NCBI RefSeq assembly: GCF_018687715.1
Contig: NC_056758.1
Location: 27,220,967-27,284,966, forward strand
Direction: 5' to 3'
Length of the DNA: 64,000 nt
From: Carya illinoinensis
Taxonomy: Eukaryota; Streptophyta; Magnoliopsida; Fagales; Juglandaceae
The notes under the pieces were generated by a model. The model did no database searches. It saw nothing but the letters and a program-made list of their open reading frames with translations, and was not told the origin of the DNA. The translations under genes and the position numbers were made by a program. This document shows, in pieces, positions 1 to 11,829 of the stretch (positions are counted from its first letter, which is position 1; each line of letters starts with the position of its first letter).

Positions 1-400
1 TTTTTGAAATCTCTAAAGACTAACCATGTGAGCCCATCCCTTCTATTCATGGGTCTAATCAAATCCAAAATGGCCATCCTTTGAACAGTATCAGGATGCC
101 TTAATTACTAGGATCACTAGAAGTAATTAAGGTATCTATATGGTGCTTTGAGTAACTAAGCACAGACAAATTGATGTTATCATTCCATATTAAGGCAATA
201 CCACCACTTTTACCCTTACTGTCTACTGCTAAATAGTTAGAAAAACCCAATCTAATTTTTCTGTTTGCCATAACTTTAGCTGAAAGTTTTGTCTCTTAAA
301 GAAAAAAAACATTAGGAGCTTCCTTCGAAATTAGATTTCGGAGAGCATGGAATCCACGTGGGTTCCCAAGCCCACGTGAATTCCAACTTAGTGTTTTCAT
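1..400 (-). pseudogene. LINE ORF2 pseudogene, endonuclease N-terminus
   Basis: The beginning of the LINE pol protein, an endonuclease/exonuclease/phosphatase-family domain that nicks target DNA. The minus-strand start at 400 gives MKTLSWNSRGLGNP, the conserved first motif carrying the catalytic Asn. It continues to an ETK motif (catalytic Glu) near 295 and a GGIALIWN motif near 215-190. A TAA replaces the residue just before ETK, and the frame is lost again near 120. The window ends before any reverse transcriptase sequence. It lies directly downstream of its ORF1. Confidence 0.85.
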
Positions 401-559
401 GGTGTCTAGTGAGGTTGGAAACTAGCCTCCACCGATCTCTCTTCTTGGTCTTTCTTAGCAGAAGCCCAAGATTGTTTATTACTCTTCTTTAGTGACCTCA
501 TGTGCTCGTCATCTTCCTCTAGAGTTGCTCTTTTTCTTTTACTGCTTTTACCATTCAAG

Positions 560-1733
560 TTGCTTCCTCTACTCACCCTTTGTTTTGCCTTTCTAAACTA
601 GGTTTCCAACATTTCTCAACAGTTGAACGTGCCTCATCTAATGGGCTTTCATCCACTAGACCCATACCTTGCATGACATAGGATTGTTCTTGGCCCACAC
701 TCAGAATATTAGCTCCCTCTTCCATTAAGGTATCCAATCGTGATTCCTTATTTGTTGCCCCGTCTTCAGTAACAATGTCCACAGTTGCCATCCCGGTATT
801 AAAGCTTCCCATAGCCATTGCAACATTATTTATAGTGGCATTTTCGGCTTGATCTTGGTGATTCTCTCTAACAGAGACGTCAGTTGCCAAACCATTTTCT
901 GCCCTAATATCTGTTACTTCCTTTGTCCCGCTGTTACGTCCAACTGTCCTGCTTCATTCAATGACTACTCCGGAACTCGATTGAGAACACCATAGCCAGC
1001 TGCAAAATTTGCACATAACCACTGACCATAAGGGAAGCCAGTAACTAAAAATTCATCCTTGGAAGCTAGCCACTCCCACAATGCTTATTATCCCAAGCAA
1101 CCACAATAATTGCATAAATTAGGCAACTTTTATACGTAAAATTAACCCAACATGCATAGTCAGCACCAATCATAATTTTCTTCCTTCTCACTAGAGGTTT
1201 AGACACATCAAGATTGACTTATACCAGTATAAACTCACCCCACACAAATTCATCTTTCTCACGATCAACTTCCACAACCTCATCCAGAGATTTCCCAACT
1301 AGGTTGCCCACATACTGGTTCCTTACCATAAGGGGAAGGTTATGTATCCTAACCCAAAACGTGGCTTGCATAAACTAAATACAGTGAACATACTACCTTC
1401 CATCAAATTCTTGCATCAACACAAGTTTTTTATCAAAAGATCATGGGCCTTCATGTATCACACGATCCTTGTCTCGTATATCTTCAAACTCCACAGAATG
1501 AGAATAGGATCCAAGTCTCAGAACTTCACCTGTTTAACTAGTCTCGATACCTACTTCATAGTCTACTTGAACACCTCCTTATGATAATGTTCATCCGTAA
1601 ACAACTTCATGGTCAAAGACATGATACTTTTAGATATTGCATTGTCTAACAGACTAGCTTCCACGTGAAGTTCTTCTTGTTCCTACTTTGTGAGTGACAA
1701 ACTCTTATGCAGTTAACCAAGATCCTCCTCCAT
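560..1733 (-). pseudogene. LINE ORF1 pseudogene (DUF4283 and zinc-knuckle nucleic-acid-binding protein)
   Basis: ORF1 of plant L1 elements encodes an RNA-binding protein that coats the element RNA. Read on the minus strand from an ATG at 1733 (MEEDLG). Around 1345-1310 lies the strongly typical DUF4283 stretch FWVRIHNLPLMV. It is followed by a decayed zinc knuckle near 1110-1080 (NLCNYCGCLG in another frame) and the YGQWLCA motif that normally follows the knuckle. The variable acidic C-terminal part is the open stretch 890-573. Stops near 1595 and 1215 and shifts of frame near 1100 and 900 break it. The start is chosen by position and resemblance to other LINE ORF1 starts. A remnant, not an expressed gene. 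Confidence 0.8.
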
Positions 1734-2072
1734 CACCACCCCAAAGCCATATTTGCATAGGATAGGGAGGAAAAAGCCTATACAAGGACAAGAGAGAACC
1801 TCAACTGAAGGAGCTAGAGAGAGGGAAAAAGAAATATTGACAAAAATATTAGATGCACGAGAATGCTAATTTATTGACTGTCAATCTAGATCCAATGATA
1901 TTTCTTTGGAAATCATGTATATAACACATATAAGTCTTTCTCTTGTCTGTGAGGTGAAAGTATTTTCCTTCTTGTGAAGCGAAGGGGATCATTTGCTACA
2001 TGTAATTGTAACTCAGTTCTTTGGTGATTTGGAGTTCACTTGTTGATTATTGAAACACCACTCTATCCTCTA
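1734..2072. other. Spacer between two head-to-head LINEs (5' UTR remnants)
   Basis: About 340 bp with no supported gene. It separates the ORF1 starts of LINE copy 1 (minus) and LINE copy 2 (plus), so it should hold both 5' untranslated regions. The exact 5' end of neither element can be placed. Confidence 0.5.
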
Positions 2073-3390
2073 ATGGCAGAGGATATTACTACTTTATGGA
2101 ATAAATTTTCTCTTATGGAGGAGGAGAATAAGGTTGTAGTTGTAAAGAATGATAATATTTATGCAACATTGGAAAGGGGTAGATTTTGTTTAATTGGCAA
2201 ATTTGTATTAAAAAAAAAAAAAGAGCGTTAATTGCGAGGCATTTAACTCTAATATGGTGAAAGTCTAGAAACTTGATACAACTATCAATATCATTGATGT
2301 GGGACTGAATCTTTTTCTCTTTGAATTTTCCTTTGAGATTGCACTTCAACGTGTATAGGATGGACAACCTTGGTTATTTGATCAATGCCTCATATGTTTT
2401 AAATATTTTGATGGTCTTACTCCTCCCTCAAATCTATCCTTTACGCATACTTATTTCTAGGTCCAACTCCGTAATTTACCATTTTGATGCATGAATGATT
2501 AGGTTGGTTTACAATTGGGTGGTTCAATTGGTAGAGTGATTCAAGTGGAGATTGATCTGGTTGCGGAAGGTTTTTATGTGTGCTTATTGAACTTGATTTT
2601 ACTAAGCCTTTGATTCGTGGAAATATGATTAATATACAAGGGAAGAGGGTCTTCATCTAGTTTTTTAAGTATGAAATGCTTCCAAGATTCTACTTCAACT
2701 ATGGTATGATATCCCATGCAACTATGGGATGTCCTCGTAATAACATCGTTGGTCCCGAAGCAAGTATATCTGGAATCCAATATAGTGGTTGGTTGAGGGC
2801 TTCTAGTTTAGTTCCATTCATGGGACTCAGTCAATTTGCTCCTATTCTTCCACAAGGGGTTGTTTCCTCCTATGATGATGGGAAGAAGGTAGTTTCTAAG
2901 GGTCTATATGGGAGTGATAACTACTCTGAGCAGTTTTTTGGCCGTTCAAAGATGTCTCGATAGGGATTGGTTGGTACAGTAGTTAACTCCTGTATAAATA
3001 ATAACTATACACATTCAACAGAGGTGGTAACTGACAAAACTGTCATCATGAATCTTTCAGTCCTACCATTGCAAACCCTTGTCTATGACATGTGAATCAA
3101 GTGATGATTTTTTGAAGGAAAGGGATGTGTTGTGCTTTAATGCCGATCCATTAACTTTGAGGGAGAATGTGGTTTGCGGAAAATGTAGGTCTGAAGGTGC
3201 TTTGTGTAGTTCTTTGGTGAAGTGAAAGAGACAGATATGGGGTGGGGGCAAGATAGGTATTGTTGATTCCTTACTTCATGTGGGAGGTCAAAAGTTGAAA
3301 TCTTCTATAAAAGGTTATGACTTGCCATTTAATTTTCCTTTCAAAACCTATAGGAAAACAAGATTACATAGCCAAAATGATAATGTATCG
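2073..3390 (+). pseudogene. LINE ORF1 pseudogene (copy 2)
   Basis: The start at 2073 (MAEDITTLWNKFSL) is the usual opening of plant LINE ORF1. A central piece near 2540-2690 reads like the end of the DUF4283 region (FTKPLIRGNMINIQGK in one frame). It is followed at 2676-2750 by LPRFYFNYGMISH, a zinc knuckle in which cysteines have become Tyr and Asn, and by the QYSGWLRASS motif near 2780. The C-terminal region is open to 2963 and then broken. An A-run at 2210-2221 ends the first frame. The loss of zinc ligands and the repeated frame changes mark it as a dead copy. Confidence 0.8.
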
Positions 3391-3422
3391 GTAGAGGCTG
3401 CGATACAGCCCTGTCATGAGGA

Positions 3423-5659
3423 ATGAAACTCTTATGCTAGAACTGTCAAGGGATTGGAAACCCTTGAATAGTTCATGATCTTAATTGTATGATCAAGAAT
3501 CACAAGCCATCTATTGTGTTCTTGATGGAACTAAAGTGTTGACTTATAAGTTGGAAAGTTAAAAAGTAAGATTTTGTTTTTAATATTTATATATGGTGGA
3601 TGGGATTCATCAAGGTGGAGGATTGGCATTGTTTTAGAAGGAAGATATGCATTTTACTATCCAAGTTAATTCACATAGGTACAATATATTTATCATAGGC
3701 TTTTAAAAAAGGGATCAAAATACAAAGTATATTTTTCATTTCTGTGCTACACAAAGGAAAAGAAGGAATCATGATATGTGGAGTATTACTGATGAGGAGG
3801 GTGCAATGCGTACCAAATCTTGAGGATATTGGTCATGCTTTCACTACATATTATCAGTCTCTTTTTACCTCAAACATTGATATATGTCTTGCTCATTTAA
3901 CAGAAAATGCAACTCCTGAAATGAATGCAAGTTTACTATAGCCTTTTACTAAGGTAGAAGTCGAGTGTGCTCTATTTCAAATGGGTCCCCATAAAGCTCT
4001 TGGTCTTGATGGATATGGAGCATGCTTCTACCAATGTCACTAGACAATATTCGAGGAAGAGGTTTGTTGTACTCTCTTTCTTAAATTAAAAGAATTCTCT
4101 TGAGATTAATTTTACTCATCTTGTTATGATACTAAAGAAGCTCAATCCTCAGCTTATTACTAAATATCGCCCAATCAACCTTTGTAATGTGCTATATAAG
4201 ATGATATCAAAAGTCTTGGCTAATAGATTGGATAGGATATTACCAAGCATAGTTTCACAAACTCAATGTGCTTTTGTGCTTGGTCATTTAATTTCTAACA
4301 ATATATTAGTAGCATATTAGACTCTTCATAATGAATAGTAAAATGTATAGAAAGAAAGGCTTTATGGAGTGGATCTTTCTAAAGGCTGTCATGAGTAAAT
4401 TAAGCTTTCACAAACCCAGATTCATTTGATTATGGAATGGTGACTTCTTCAACTTTTACAACACTAGTGAATGGATCTCCTTGACAAGTTTTCAAACCAC
4501 AAAGAGGCCTAAGACAAGGCTGTATTCTCTCACCATATCTCTTCATCTTATGTGCTGAAGCTTTATGCTCTTAACTTTATGCTGCTGAAAATCAAAGGTT
4601 GACTTATGGTGTGCATATTTCTCGAGGTGGGCTGTCTATGAAACACTTATTCAATACTGATGACAATTTAGTTTTTTTTCAAGCAAATATCGTGGAATGG
4701 GGAAGACTAAATCAGATTTTAAACTTGTTTGAAGAGGCTTTAGAGTATATGCTTAATAGAGAGAAAACATCATTGTTTTTCAGTAGAAATACAAAGCCTT
4801 CAACAAAAGCTTATATGATCAAGATTGCTAAACTAAACGATTCTTCTAATGTAGAGCAATACCTTGGTCTACCTAGCTTGGTGGCCAAACCTCGACTGAT
4901 GGCTTTTCAGATATTGTGGAAAAAGTGAAAGCTAAGATACGAAACTGGAAAAACAGGTTTTTGTCTCAAGCTAATAGAGAAATCCTCATTAAAGTAGTGA
5001 TTCAGTCAATCCCAATATATTGTATGAGTATTTTTCTTTGGATAAAAACTATGTCAAAAATTGAATTTTTCAATCTCAAACTTCCAGTGGGGTGGTTTGG
5101 AGGCTAGGAATAAAATGCATTGTGCATCATGGAAAGAGCTATGTACTGGTAAACAGAAAGTTGGTTGTGGATTTAGAGATTTAACAAGTTTTAACCTTGC
5201 TATTTTAGCAAAACAAGTATGGAGATTTCTTACAGCCCCAACTTCTCTACCTAGTAGAATTTTCAAAGTTAAGTATTTCCCCTACATCATCAATATTACA
5301 AGCCAATAATGATCCAAGACCTTTTGTATGGAAAAGTGTTTGGCAGGCCATAAGGCTATTAAAGGATGGGCTTATTTAGAGAGTGGTTAATGGCAAACAA
5401 ATACATATATGGTAGGACATATGGATTCCAAGGGAGATTTCTTGCATGATCCAATCTTCCATACAAACTCTAGGGCCTAATACTTTAGTGGAGGATTTGA
5501 TTGATCAACATACTAGTTGGTGGAATGTTGAGTTGGTGCAGAATGTGTTTAATGAAGTTGATCCTGCAATTCTACAAATACTAGTAAGTGTTTTAGGCAA
5601 TCCAAATAAACTAGTATGGAGAGGTACTCATAGTTGCATTTTTCTATTAAGAGTGCCTA
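3423..5659 (+). pseudogene. LINE ORF2 pseudogene, left part (endonuclease start, reverse transcriptase)
   Basis: ORF2 supplies endonuclease, reverse transcriptase and RNase H for target-primed insertion. The N-terminus at 3423 shows NCQGIGNP and SIVFLMELKC (endonuclease motifs). The sequence then jumps near 3670-3740 to the region just before the reverse transcriptase, so most of the endonuclease is deleted. Reverse transcriptase motifs follow: KYRPINLCNVLYKMISKVLANRL near 4160-4230, then a decayed catalytic stretch HLFNTDDNLVFF near 4640-4675 (normally FADD), then EQYLGLPS near 4855. Downstream, RNWKNRFLSQANRE (4937-4980) and a Trp-rich connector run to 5659. Many stops and shifts occur. It continues at 9608. 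Confidence 0.85.
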
Positions 5660-7139
5660 TGTAACATACGTCCTTATGGTGGGTCATTTTCAAAACGATT
5701 TTGATAAAAATCGACGGGAATTACGATTCCTTTTCAAATTCTTTTCTATTCATGCCAGGATACAAAAGACTCCATGTCATAAATAAAATTCATTTTTCTT
5801 AATTAAAGATTTCAGCAAAAAACATTACATTTCATAATTTAAGTTTCAAATATAAAACATCTTGCCTAGGCTTTCATGTTATTCCCTTTGGGCTGTGTCT
5901 GTCCTGACCTATCATGCTCATCTTGTGCTTAGGGGGCACACATAAAAGCTAAAATGAGTAGATGACTCGTAAGCATTACTTCATACAGTCAAAATATAAT
6001 AACATAACTTTTCAGTCATGTAGTTATCATTCCATACATACATATCTTACATAGCATGCATTCATCTTTCTTTTTGTTTGAAAACGTTGCGAGGTGTTTT
6101 CTTTTACAACATGCTCTCTTCTTTAAAATAGTTCCCCACGCATCGTTACCTTCATTTTTTAAAGAGTCTTTTCATCCATTTATCTTTTTACATACATTCA
6201 TGAATTCAGTCCGTTCATACATACATACATGCATTCATTCTTTTCACTTTCATTGGCCATAGCACACTGTTAAGCTCCGTGTGCTGGGGTTAGAGGTCTT
6301 TTGGATCTGATTCAGCTTGTGGCCACGGGTTGGGAATCCATTTCGTTAGGGTGCAGCACTGGGTGCACTACTAGTACTACTTACCTGGCATTGCAATATG
6401 CCCTGTTTAGTCCATTCCTTAGGTACCATTCCAGTCCATGTGGCCCTTACGTATTTTCATACATCATACATTTAGTCGGTTCATTCCTTTACAATTCTTT
6501 CCTTTCCTTTACAGTCCATTCTTTCATTTCAGTCTTTACAGTTCTTACGTTTCTTACAGTTCTTACGTTTCTTACAGTTCTTATGGTTCTTCAATCCTTA
6601 CAATTCATAAAAGTTTTAATTAATAAAAAGAGTTTTCTCTCCTTTATTTTGCAAAGTCGTTTTAGAAGAAGTTTTCTCTTCTTTTAAGAGAGAGAAAATA
6701 GTTTTCTTTCTTTTATTTTAAGAAAAGTTGTTGAGAAAGAGAAATTCTTTTAGGAGAGAGAGTTATTAAAAAAATTTGTTTTCTTTCTTTTCTTTTCAAT
6801 TTCAATCCTTACATTCCTTAACAGTTCTTACGTCTTTTAAAGCTTTGTTTCGTTTCCTTTTCATGAACATACATACAATACATACTACTTATAGCATTCA
6901 TTCACATGCATAAACGTATATACTTTGCGTGCGTAAAAAGGGGCTGCCAAGGAAGGCTGTTACGTACTTAGACTTGAAAACCTAAGTTTCATTTTCCTTT
7001 TAGAGAAAATTCATCTTCTTCTTCGTTTGTATAGGGAAAACTCTAGAAGAGTATGAACGTAATACTTACCTAGACTTCATGTCATACTCAATCCATGCAG
7101 TCCATTCCTTTGCGTGTCAGATGGCAACCTACATGTATA

Positions 7140-7215
7140 CAGATAACCTTAAGTCATCATCTATCTAATGTATAAGTAACTATTCTAATGCATAAGTAAC
7201 TATCTAATGCATAAG
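7140..7215. repeat. Short tandem repeat, CTAATGCATAAGTAACTAT-type units
   Basis: Three to four imperfect copies of an approximately 20-bp unit (ATCTAATGYATAAGTAACTA) lie side by side inside the solo LTR. No coding content. Confidence 0.7.
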
Positions 7216-7929
7216 TATCTATGCCTCACTTGGAACACTCTCCATCCATCCCTGGACTCTTACGTGCCATTTACTAGAACTAAACCTTCCGGGTCTTATT
7301 CCTTAAAGTGAACCTTTATGATTCACTTTAGGGTTAAGACACTAAGACCTCTATCTCATTCTTCTATTTCCACAATCCGACGCATGATTCCAACCGACAG
7401 AGTCATGCGTCCCAACCTTAGACCAGATACTCGTCACTACCTTCATGTATCCTAGCCCGTACTAAATCTTCATTCACATCCACTCAGGTTACATGAATTC
7501 AAGCCAACTCTGGGGCTAAAACACCATGTAACCATGATCAGGACAGATTACCCATTACATATGGTAAACCTGTTTGGTACACATGTCTCGCCAGAGATAC
7601 CTGTATCTCATTCCCTTTTATAACCTAAGAGTAAGTTGTAGTTCCAATGAACGCTCGCTTATATAAACAAGCTCCATACTCCAATACCAACTTGTTGAAC
7701 CCAAGATTTCAAGTTTTGTAACCTCGTTAACATACTGAGTTTGCTTCTCTCTTACCCTTACTTTTTATATTTATTGTTATTTCATATTTTGTTTATATTT
7801 TATATTATATATTTGATTTATAATTGTTATTTTTTTTAATACAACTCAATTCACCCCCCTCATGTGTTAGTCATCTGGGCAACACAACTTGCTCAGACCC
7901 TATTGATAGGACTCTTCCTACTTCCTGGC

Positions 7930-8400
7930 CCTATACAAGTTTATCCCAACACTTGATGGGAGAGGATTGCATCCACAAATGCACCTCTGTCACGTCACGT
8001 AGTTTGAGACAAACTCCGAGTCACGTCACAATACCTATCATGCTTCCGCTGCACGCTCTGATACTTTTCCACCACTTCCTTATACTCTTAGCCATAGTTA
8101 ACTACAAGGTGACACCCGTCGCCCTTGACTACAAGCCACATCACCAATACTTCAAGTCACTGTTACACAGTTCCCACCACTTGACAGGAGGACTGCATCC
8201 AGAAATGCACCTCTGTCACACTATGCAGTTTGAGAAATATTCCCTAATAACAGCACGATGTCTATCGTGCTTCCGCTGCACTCTCTCTGATACCTTTTTC
8301 ACTACTCCACACCTACCTTCAGCCATAAGTCATTCTCAAGGCAACACCCATTACCTAGATTACAACCACATCATCATTACTTCGGGACACTGTTACATAG
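7930..8400. repeat. Two diverged tandem copies of a ~228-bp unit inside the solo LTR
   Basis: Matching anchors include CACTTGA followed by GCATCCA and AAATGCACCTCTGTCAC (near 7950-8000 and 8178-8218), then CTTCCGCTGCAC (near 8045 and 8270). The CACTGTTACAYAGTT stretch at 8159 recurs at 8388, opening a third partial copy. The spacing is about 228 bp. The long open frame across this repeat is fortuitous. Confidence 0.75.
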
Positions 8401-9607
8401 TTTTCGACATTACACCATACACTCCACACTTCTTTGCTACGCCATCCAACCCTTCGTGATAGGCCATCCGGTGTATCACGACATAGTATAAAGTACACTC
8501 ATCAGAGAAAAAGAGAGAGTTAGAGGTAAAGAAAGACATAGGGAGGAAGCCCGTGACGTGGTAAATCCATTGGTGGTGCTTGATGGTTGTTTTGGCCATG
8601 TATGGTGGCTCAAGGAGGAGAAAATGGGTGTAAAACCCATTTTCTTGGGAGGAGAAAGAGGGAGGAGTGGCTGCCGATAAAGCTCACCACCGGTGAGGTA
8701 CAAGTTGCCGATGGGGGAGGATCACGCCGGTGTGGGAGGTGGGGCATGGTGTCTAGAGGTGGCACTGGCTGGGAGCTTGAAGCACATGCATGGTGGAGGA
8801 ACCAAAGGCACGGGCTGGACGTGCATGGGAAGAAAGAGAAGAGAGAGAGAAAAGAAAAGGAAAAAGAGAAAAAGTGAGGGGGAAAAGAGAGGGGCCTGTG
8901 TATTTAATCCCAGTCCTACGCTTTGGAATCCTCAAAACGATCTAACAATGAGTTCAAATACTGATTTGAAAACACGTAAGTATTTTATTTAAAACAAAAC
9001 ACTTAGATAAAATACTGAGAGGAATTAAGATATAATATTATTTTATAAACTAAAGTTTATAAAATAATATTTCTTCATCATTATATAAAATGATAAAGTA
9101 TCATTAATTACTCAAAGAGGATAAAACCATTTAAATTAAATAAGAGTTTTCGACGTAAAGTTAAACCTCTTAATATTTTAAAACAACTAAAATATTTAAT
9201 TTAAGTAATTATCCACAATTATAATATTTTTAGAACTCATTAAAATATTATAATTGTACTACATTAAAAACAAGCTTATCTAATATTACTGGAAATATCT
9301 TCTATAGATATTTCCATAATATTTAAAATATTCGTAAACATTAAAATGTCTATCTTACTTTAAAATCCACTGGATAACTTTCAAAACACGCCATCGAGGT
9401 GCAGCGCTTAAGATAAGGCTCAGCACGTAGACCGAAATTTGACATGTAGAACGAGGCTCAATACATTGACCAAAGCTCAGCATGCAGATCGAAGCGCGGC
9501 ATGCAGATCGAAGCGCGGCACGTAGAATGAGACTCGACACATACACCGAAGTTTGACACGTAGATCGATGCTCATGATAAAGAAGAAGGAGCGGATATTA
9601 CAGCCTA

Positions 9608-10656
9608 CCACATGTCTATGGCAACAAAATCGAGCTTTAATGGTGAGACCTCAATCAAAAGTGATTTTGATATTTGTTGGAAACAGCTATGAGCTTTACT
9701 TGTTGCTAATGCAATCAAGAATTTTATGTGGAGAACATGTAATGACTCCCTTCCCAAGAAACTAAATCTTCACGAGAGGAATGTAACAGATGACCCTCTA
9801 TGTCCCATCTATTTGATGGAGGATGAGTCCACTAGGCATATCTTATGGTTGTCTCCTGCTGCTATGGATGTTTAGGTGTTGGGTACTAAAAACATGTAGA
9901 AAATTTTTTATAACTAATATTGATTTTGCCAGATATTTAAACAGGTATTAGAAAGGCTGAAAGGGAAGGACTTGGCTAATTTTGCATATATTTCTCGATC
10001 CTTATGGCTGAGAAAAAATTCTTTGATTCATGAGGGCAATTTCTCTCACCCCTCAGTCTTATTTCAGCATACTGTCAATGAGTGCAATGCTTATCAACAA
10101 GCTGTGGTGACCATTTCTCCACTAACAATCTCACTTTCAAATGTAGTTGTGTAAAAATCAATTGGGATGTTGCTATCATGAGATAATCAAAGAAGATTGG
10201 TATTGGTATTGTACTTCAAGATTGGGAATGGTCTATTCTAATGAGTATTATGAAACCTTTGGACTATATTTCTGATGCAGCACTAGATGAAGTGAAGGGT
10301 TTATTTGAAACTATCAAGTCATGTAAAGAGCTGGGATTAAGTGGATACTTTCTAGAGGTTGATTCCTCTCACGTGGTTACTGCTATACTTACTTCAACAG
10401 AATGGGGAAGAGGGATGTTGTAACCCTCTTATTGCATATATTAAGCTTTTGTTACAGAAACTGGTTGGAAGCTTAGGCATATAAAAAGGGAAGCAAATCA
10501 AGTAGCACATGTATTAGCAAGAGAGGTTGTGCTACTTAGTGCTAAGAAGATTAATGTTGATATTGTTATCCCTTGTATTCATACTCTTGTAATGGTTGAA
10601 TGCCAACATCCTCTATAATATAATTGCAATTATTCATATTTTGAAAAAGAAAAAAG
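9608..10656 (+). pseudogene. LINE ORF2 pseudogene, right part (RVT zinc-binding region and RNase H)
   Basis: This continues the ORF2 interrupted at 5659. Near 9700-9860 the frame reads VANAIKNFMWRTCNDSLP, then CPIYLMEDESTRHILW. This is the zf-RVT region of plant LINEs, with a Cys-x2-Cys replaced by Cys-x2-Tyr. From about 10155 an RNase H-like domain follows: INWDVA, GIGIVLQD near 10200, FLEVDSSHVV near 10350-10380, and HIKREANQVAHVLAREV near 10475-10530, holding the conserved His, Asn and Ala-His. The frame ends near 10615 and an A-rich tail follows. Stops at 9874, 10154 and 10423 break it. Confidence 0.85.
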
Positions 10657-11463
10657 GGATGTCTTTGGAATTATAGTTATTTGTTAGCTTGGTAAAGTCT
10701 TTTGATAAGTCAGGATTTGAGTTCACAAAAGGGCAAAACCATGTTGAGTTGAACAAAAATATATAACTAAAGACCTAATTACAACATATAAACATAATCT
10801 ATTTAGAACACTGAGCCTGTACATGAAATCTTGATTATTATTTAAAACATATAAACATAATTTGTAACTGATTTTTTAGGTTTAGTGTTAATTTAGTCGC
10901 AGCTTGCTAGTTTCATGGTTGATGGAGTGTGCTAATTATGATGAGGATAGTGAAAATGAACTATGTATAGAGAGTTAGGAAGAGTTATGCATTCAAGTCT
11001 AGAGAGTACACATCTCATGCAAATGTTTTTGAAAACAAAAAGTGGATATTTTCAAGTGGATTCCACTCTTTTTTTTTTTCTTTTTTTTTTTTAAGAACTC
11101 GCACTAGACTTACACATTCACAAATCATATTCCAATAATTAGCTTCTGCCAATGGTCTACAATGGAGAAGCTTGGCTTTCTCAAAGTGAATTTTTGTGTT
11201 ACAAAGTTTTAAATGCGATATTTAAGTGCTAAGATTCCTTATTTGTAAGACTTCAAGATGTTTTTGTCCCTTACAATTTTTACATGTAATGAATTATAGT
11301 CTACTGCTTAAGCCTAATTATGTAATCTGCAACCAAGTATGTGGGGCACTTGGGAAAGCATAATTAATCCATTAAACTTTTAGTGGCCCTCAACATATGG
11401 AACAGTCTTAATACTATGGTTAGCATCACTGTAAAAAAAAACAATAAGATAAGCCTAGGTTTG
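10657..11463. other. AT-rich intergenic stretch, no gene seen
   Basis: About 800 bp between the LINE tail and the left LTR of the copia element. It contains a T-rich run at 11070-11093 and an A-run at 11433-11441. No coding or RNA feature could be supported. Confidence 0.5.
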
Positions 11464-11828
11464 TGTAATTCTAAGGGGTGTGATCACCAAATGGTGTACC
11501 TTTTGGAATGACATCCTCTCTATGGTGATGGTTTCCAATGGGGGTGATGGTTAAGGAAGTATAAAAAAATACAACCGTTTGATTTAGTCAAAAGATTATA
11601 TCACTTGTTTAGGGTTGTGTCATTTACCAACCATTGTATTATCAATGATTGTGACCCTTGCCAACTAGTGTTTTATGGCCTATAAATAGGGGTAATTAGT
11701 GCACATTCAAGGCACTCAATTCCCTTTATTCATCACCAACTTCTGGGACAAAGACCATCATAAGAGTGTCACAATTTTGTCGGTTTTATGTTCAATTTTC
11801 ATCCATTTTGTTTCTCCATTTTTGTATA
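11464..11828 (+). repeat. Copia 5' LTR
   Basis: Starts TGTAATTCTAAGGGG and ends near TTTTTGTATA. The same sequence recurs, diverged, at 38911-39257. It carries a clear TATA box and is followed at once by a decayed tRNA primer site. Confidence 0.85.
11681..11688 (+). promoter_or_regulatory. TATA box in copia 5' LTR
   Basis: TATAAATA followed by GGGG, in the middle of the LTR. It is conserved at 39110-39117 in the other LTR despite their divergence, as expected for the retrotransposon promoter. Confidence 0.75.
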
Positions 11829-11829
11829 G

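Larger units (their letters stand above)
1..1733 (-). mobile_element. Decayed L1-like LINE (copy 1), 5' part, runs off left edge
   Basis: A non-LTR retrotransposon fragment on the minus strand, containing a broken ORF1 (1733 down to about 560) and the first part of ORF2 (400 down to 1). Order and motifs are those of plant L1-type LINEs: ORF1 has a DUF4283-like domain followed by a zinc-knuckle remnant, and ORF2 begins with an endonuclease. The rest of ORF2 (reverse transcriptase, RNase H) would lie left of the window. Several stops make it inactive. Confidence 0.85.
5655..9607 (-). mobile_element. Solo LTR (about 3.94 kb) inserted in LINE copy 2, with 5-bp target duplication
   Basis: The inserted block 5660-9602 begins TGTAACATACG and ends GATATTACA, so it has TG...CA ends with a short TGTAA/TTACA inverted repeat. 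It is flanked by GCCTA at 5655-5659 and 9603-9607. The LINE reading (KSAY, then AYHMS) continues across it. I found no second LTR, primer site or pol gene inside, so it is best read as a solo LTR left by recombination. Minus orientation is inferred: on that strand a TATA-like TTAAATA near 8905 is followed by a pyrimidine-rich tract, as in the Tekay LTR at 15123. Length is large but within the range of Ty3/gypsy LTRs. Confidence 0.72.
1990..10656 (+). mobile_element. Decayed L1-like LINE (copy 2), split by a solo LTR
   Basis: A nearly full-length but inactive plant L1 element on the plus strand. ORF1 begins at 2073. ORF2 begins at 3423, is cut at 5659 by a solo LTR (5660-9602), and resumes after 9607, ending near 10615. 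An A-rich tail (AAAAAGAAAAAA) lies near 10644-10655. Domain order is ORF1 DUF4283/zinc knuckle, endonuclease start, reverse transcriptase, RVT zinc-binding region, RNase H. Most of the endonuclease and linker is missing, joined near 3670-3740. The 5' boundary is approximate. Confidence 0.85.

Noticed and set aside
7824..8459. 211-codon plus-strand open frame in the solo LTR
   Set aside because: It spans a ~228-bp tandem duplication, has no recognisable domain and lies inside an LTR.
8587..8992. Gly/Trp-rich and Lys/Arg/Glu-rich open frames
   Set aside because: Overlapping frames over GA-rich LTR sequence (its reverse is the pyrimidine tract). No homology recognised.
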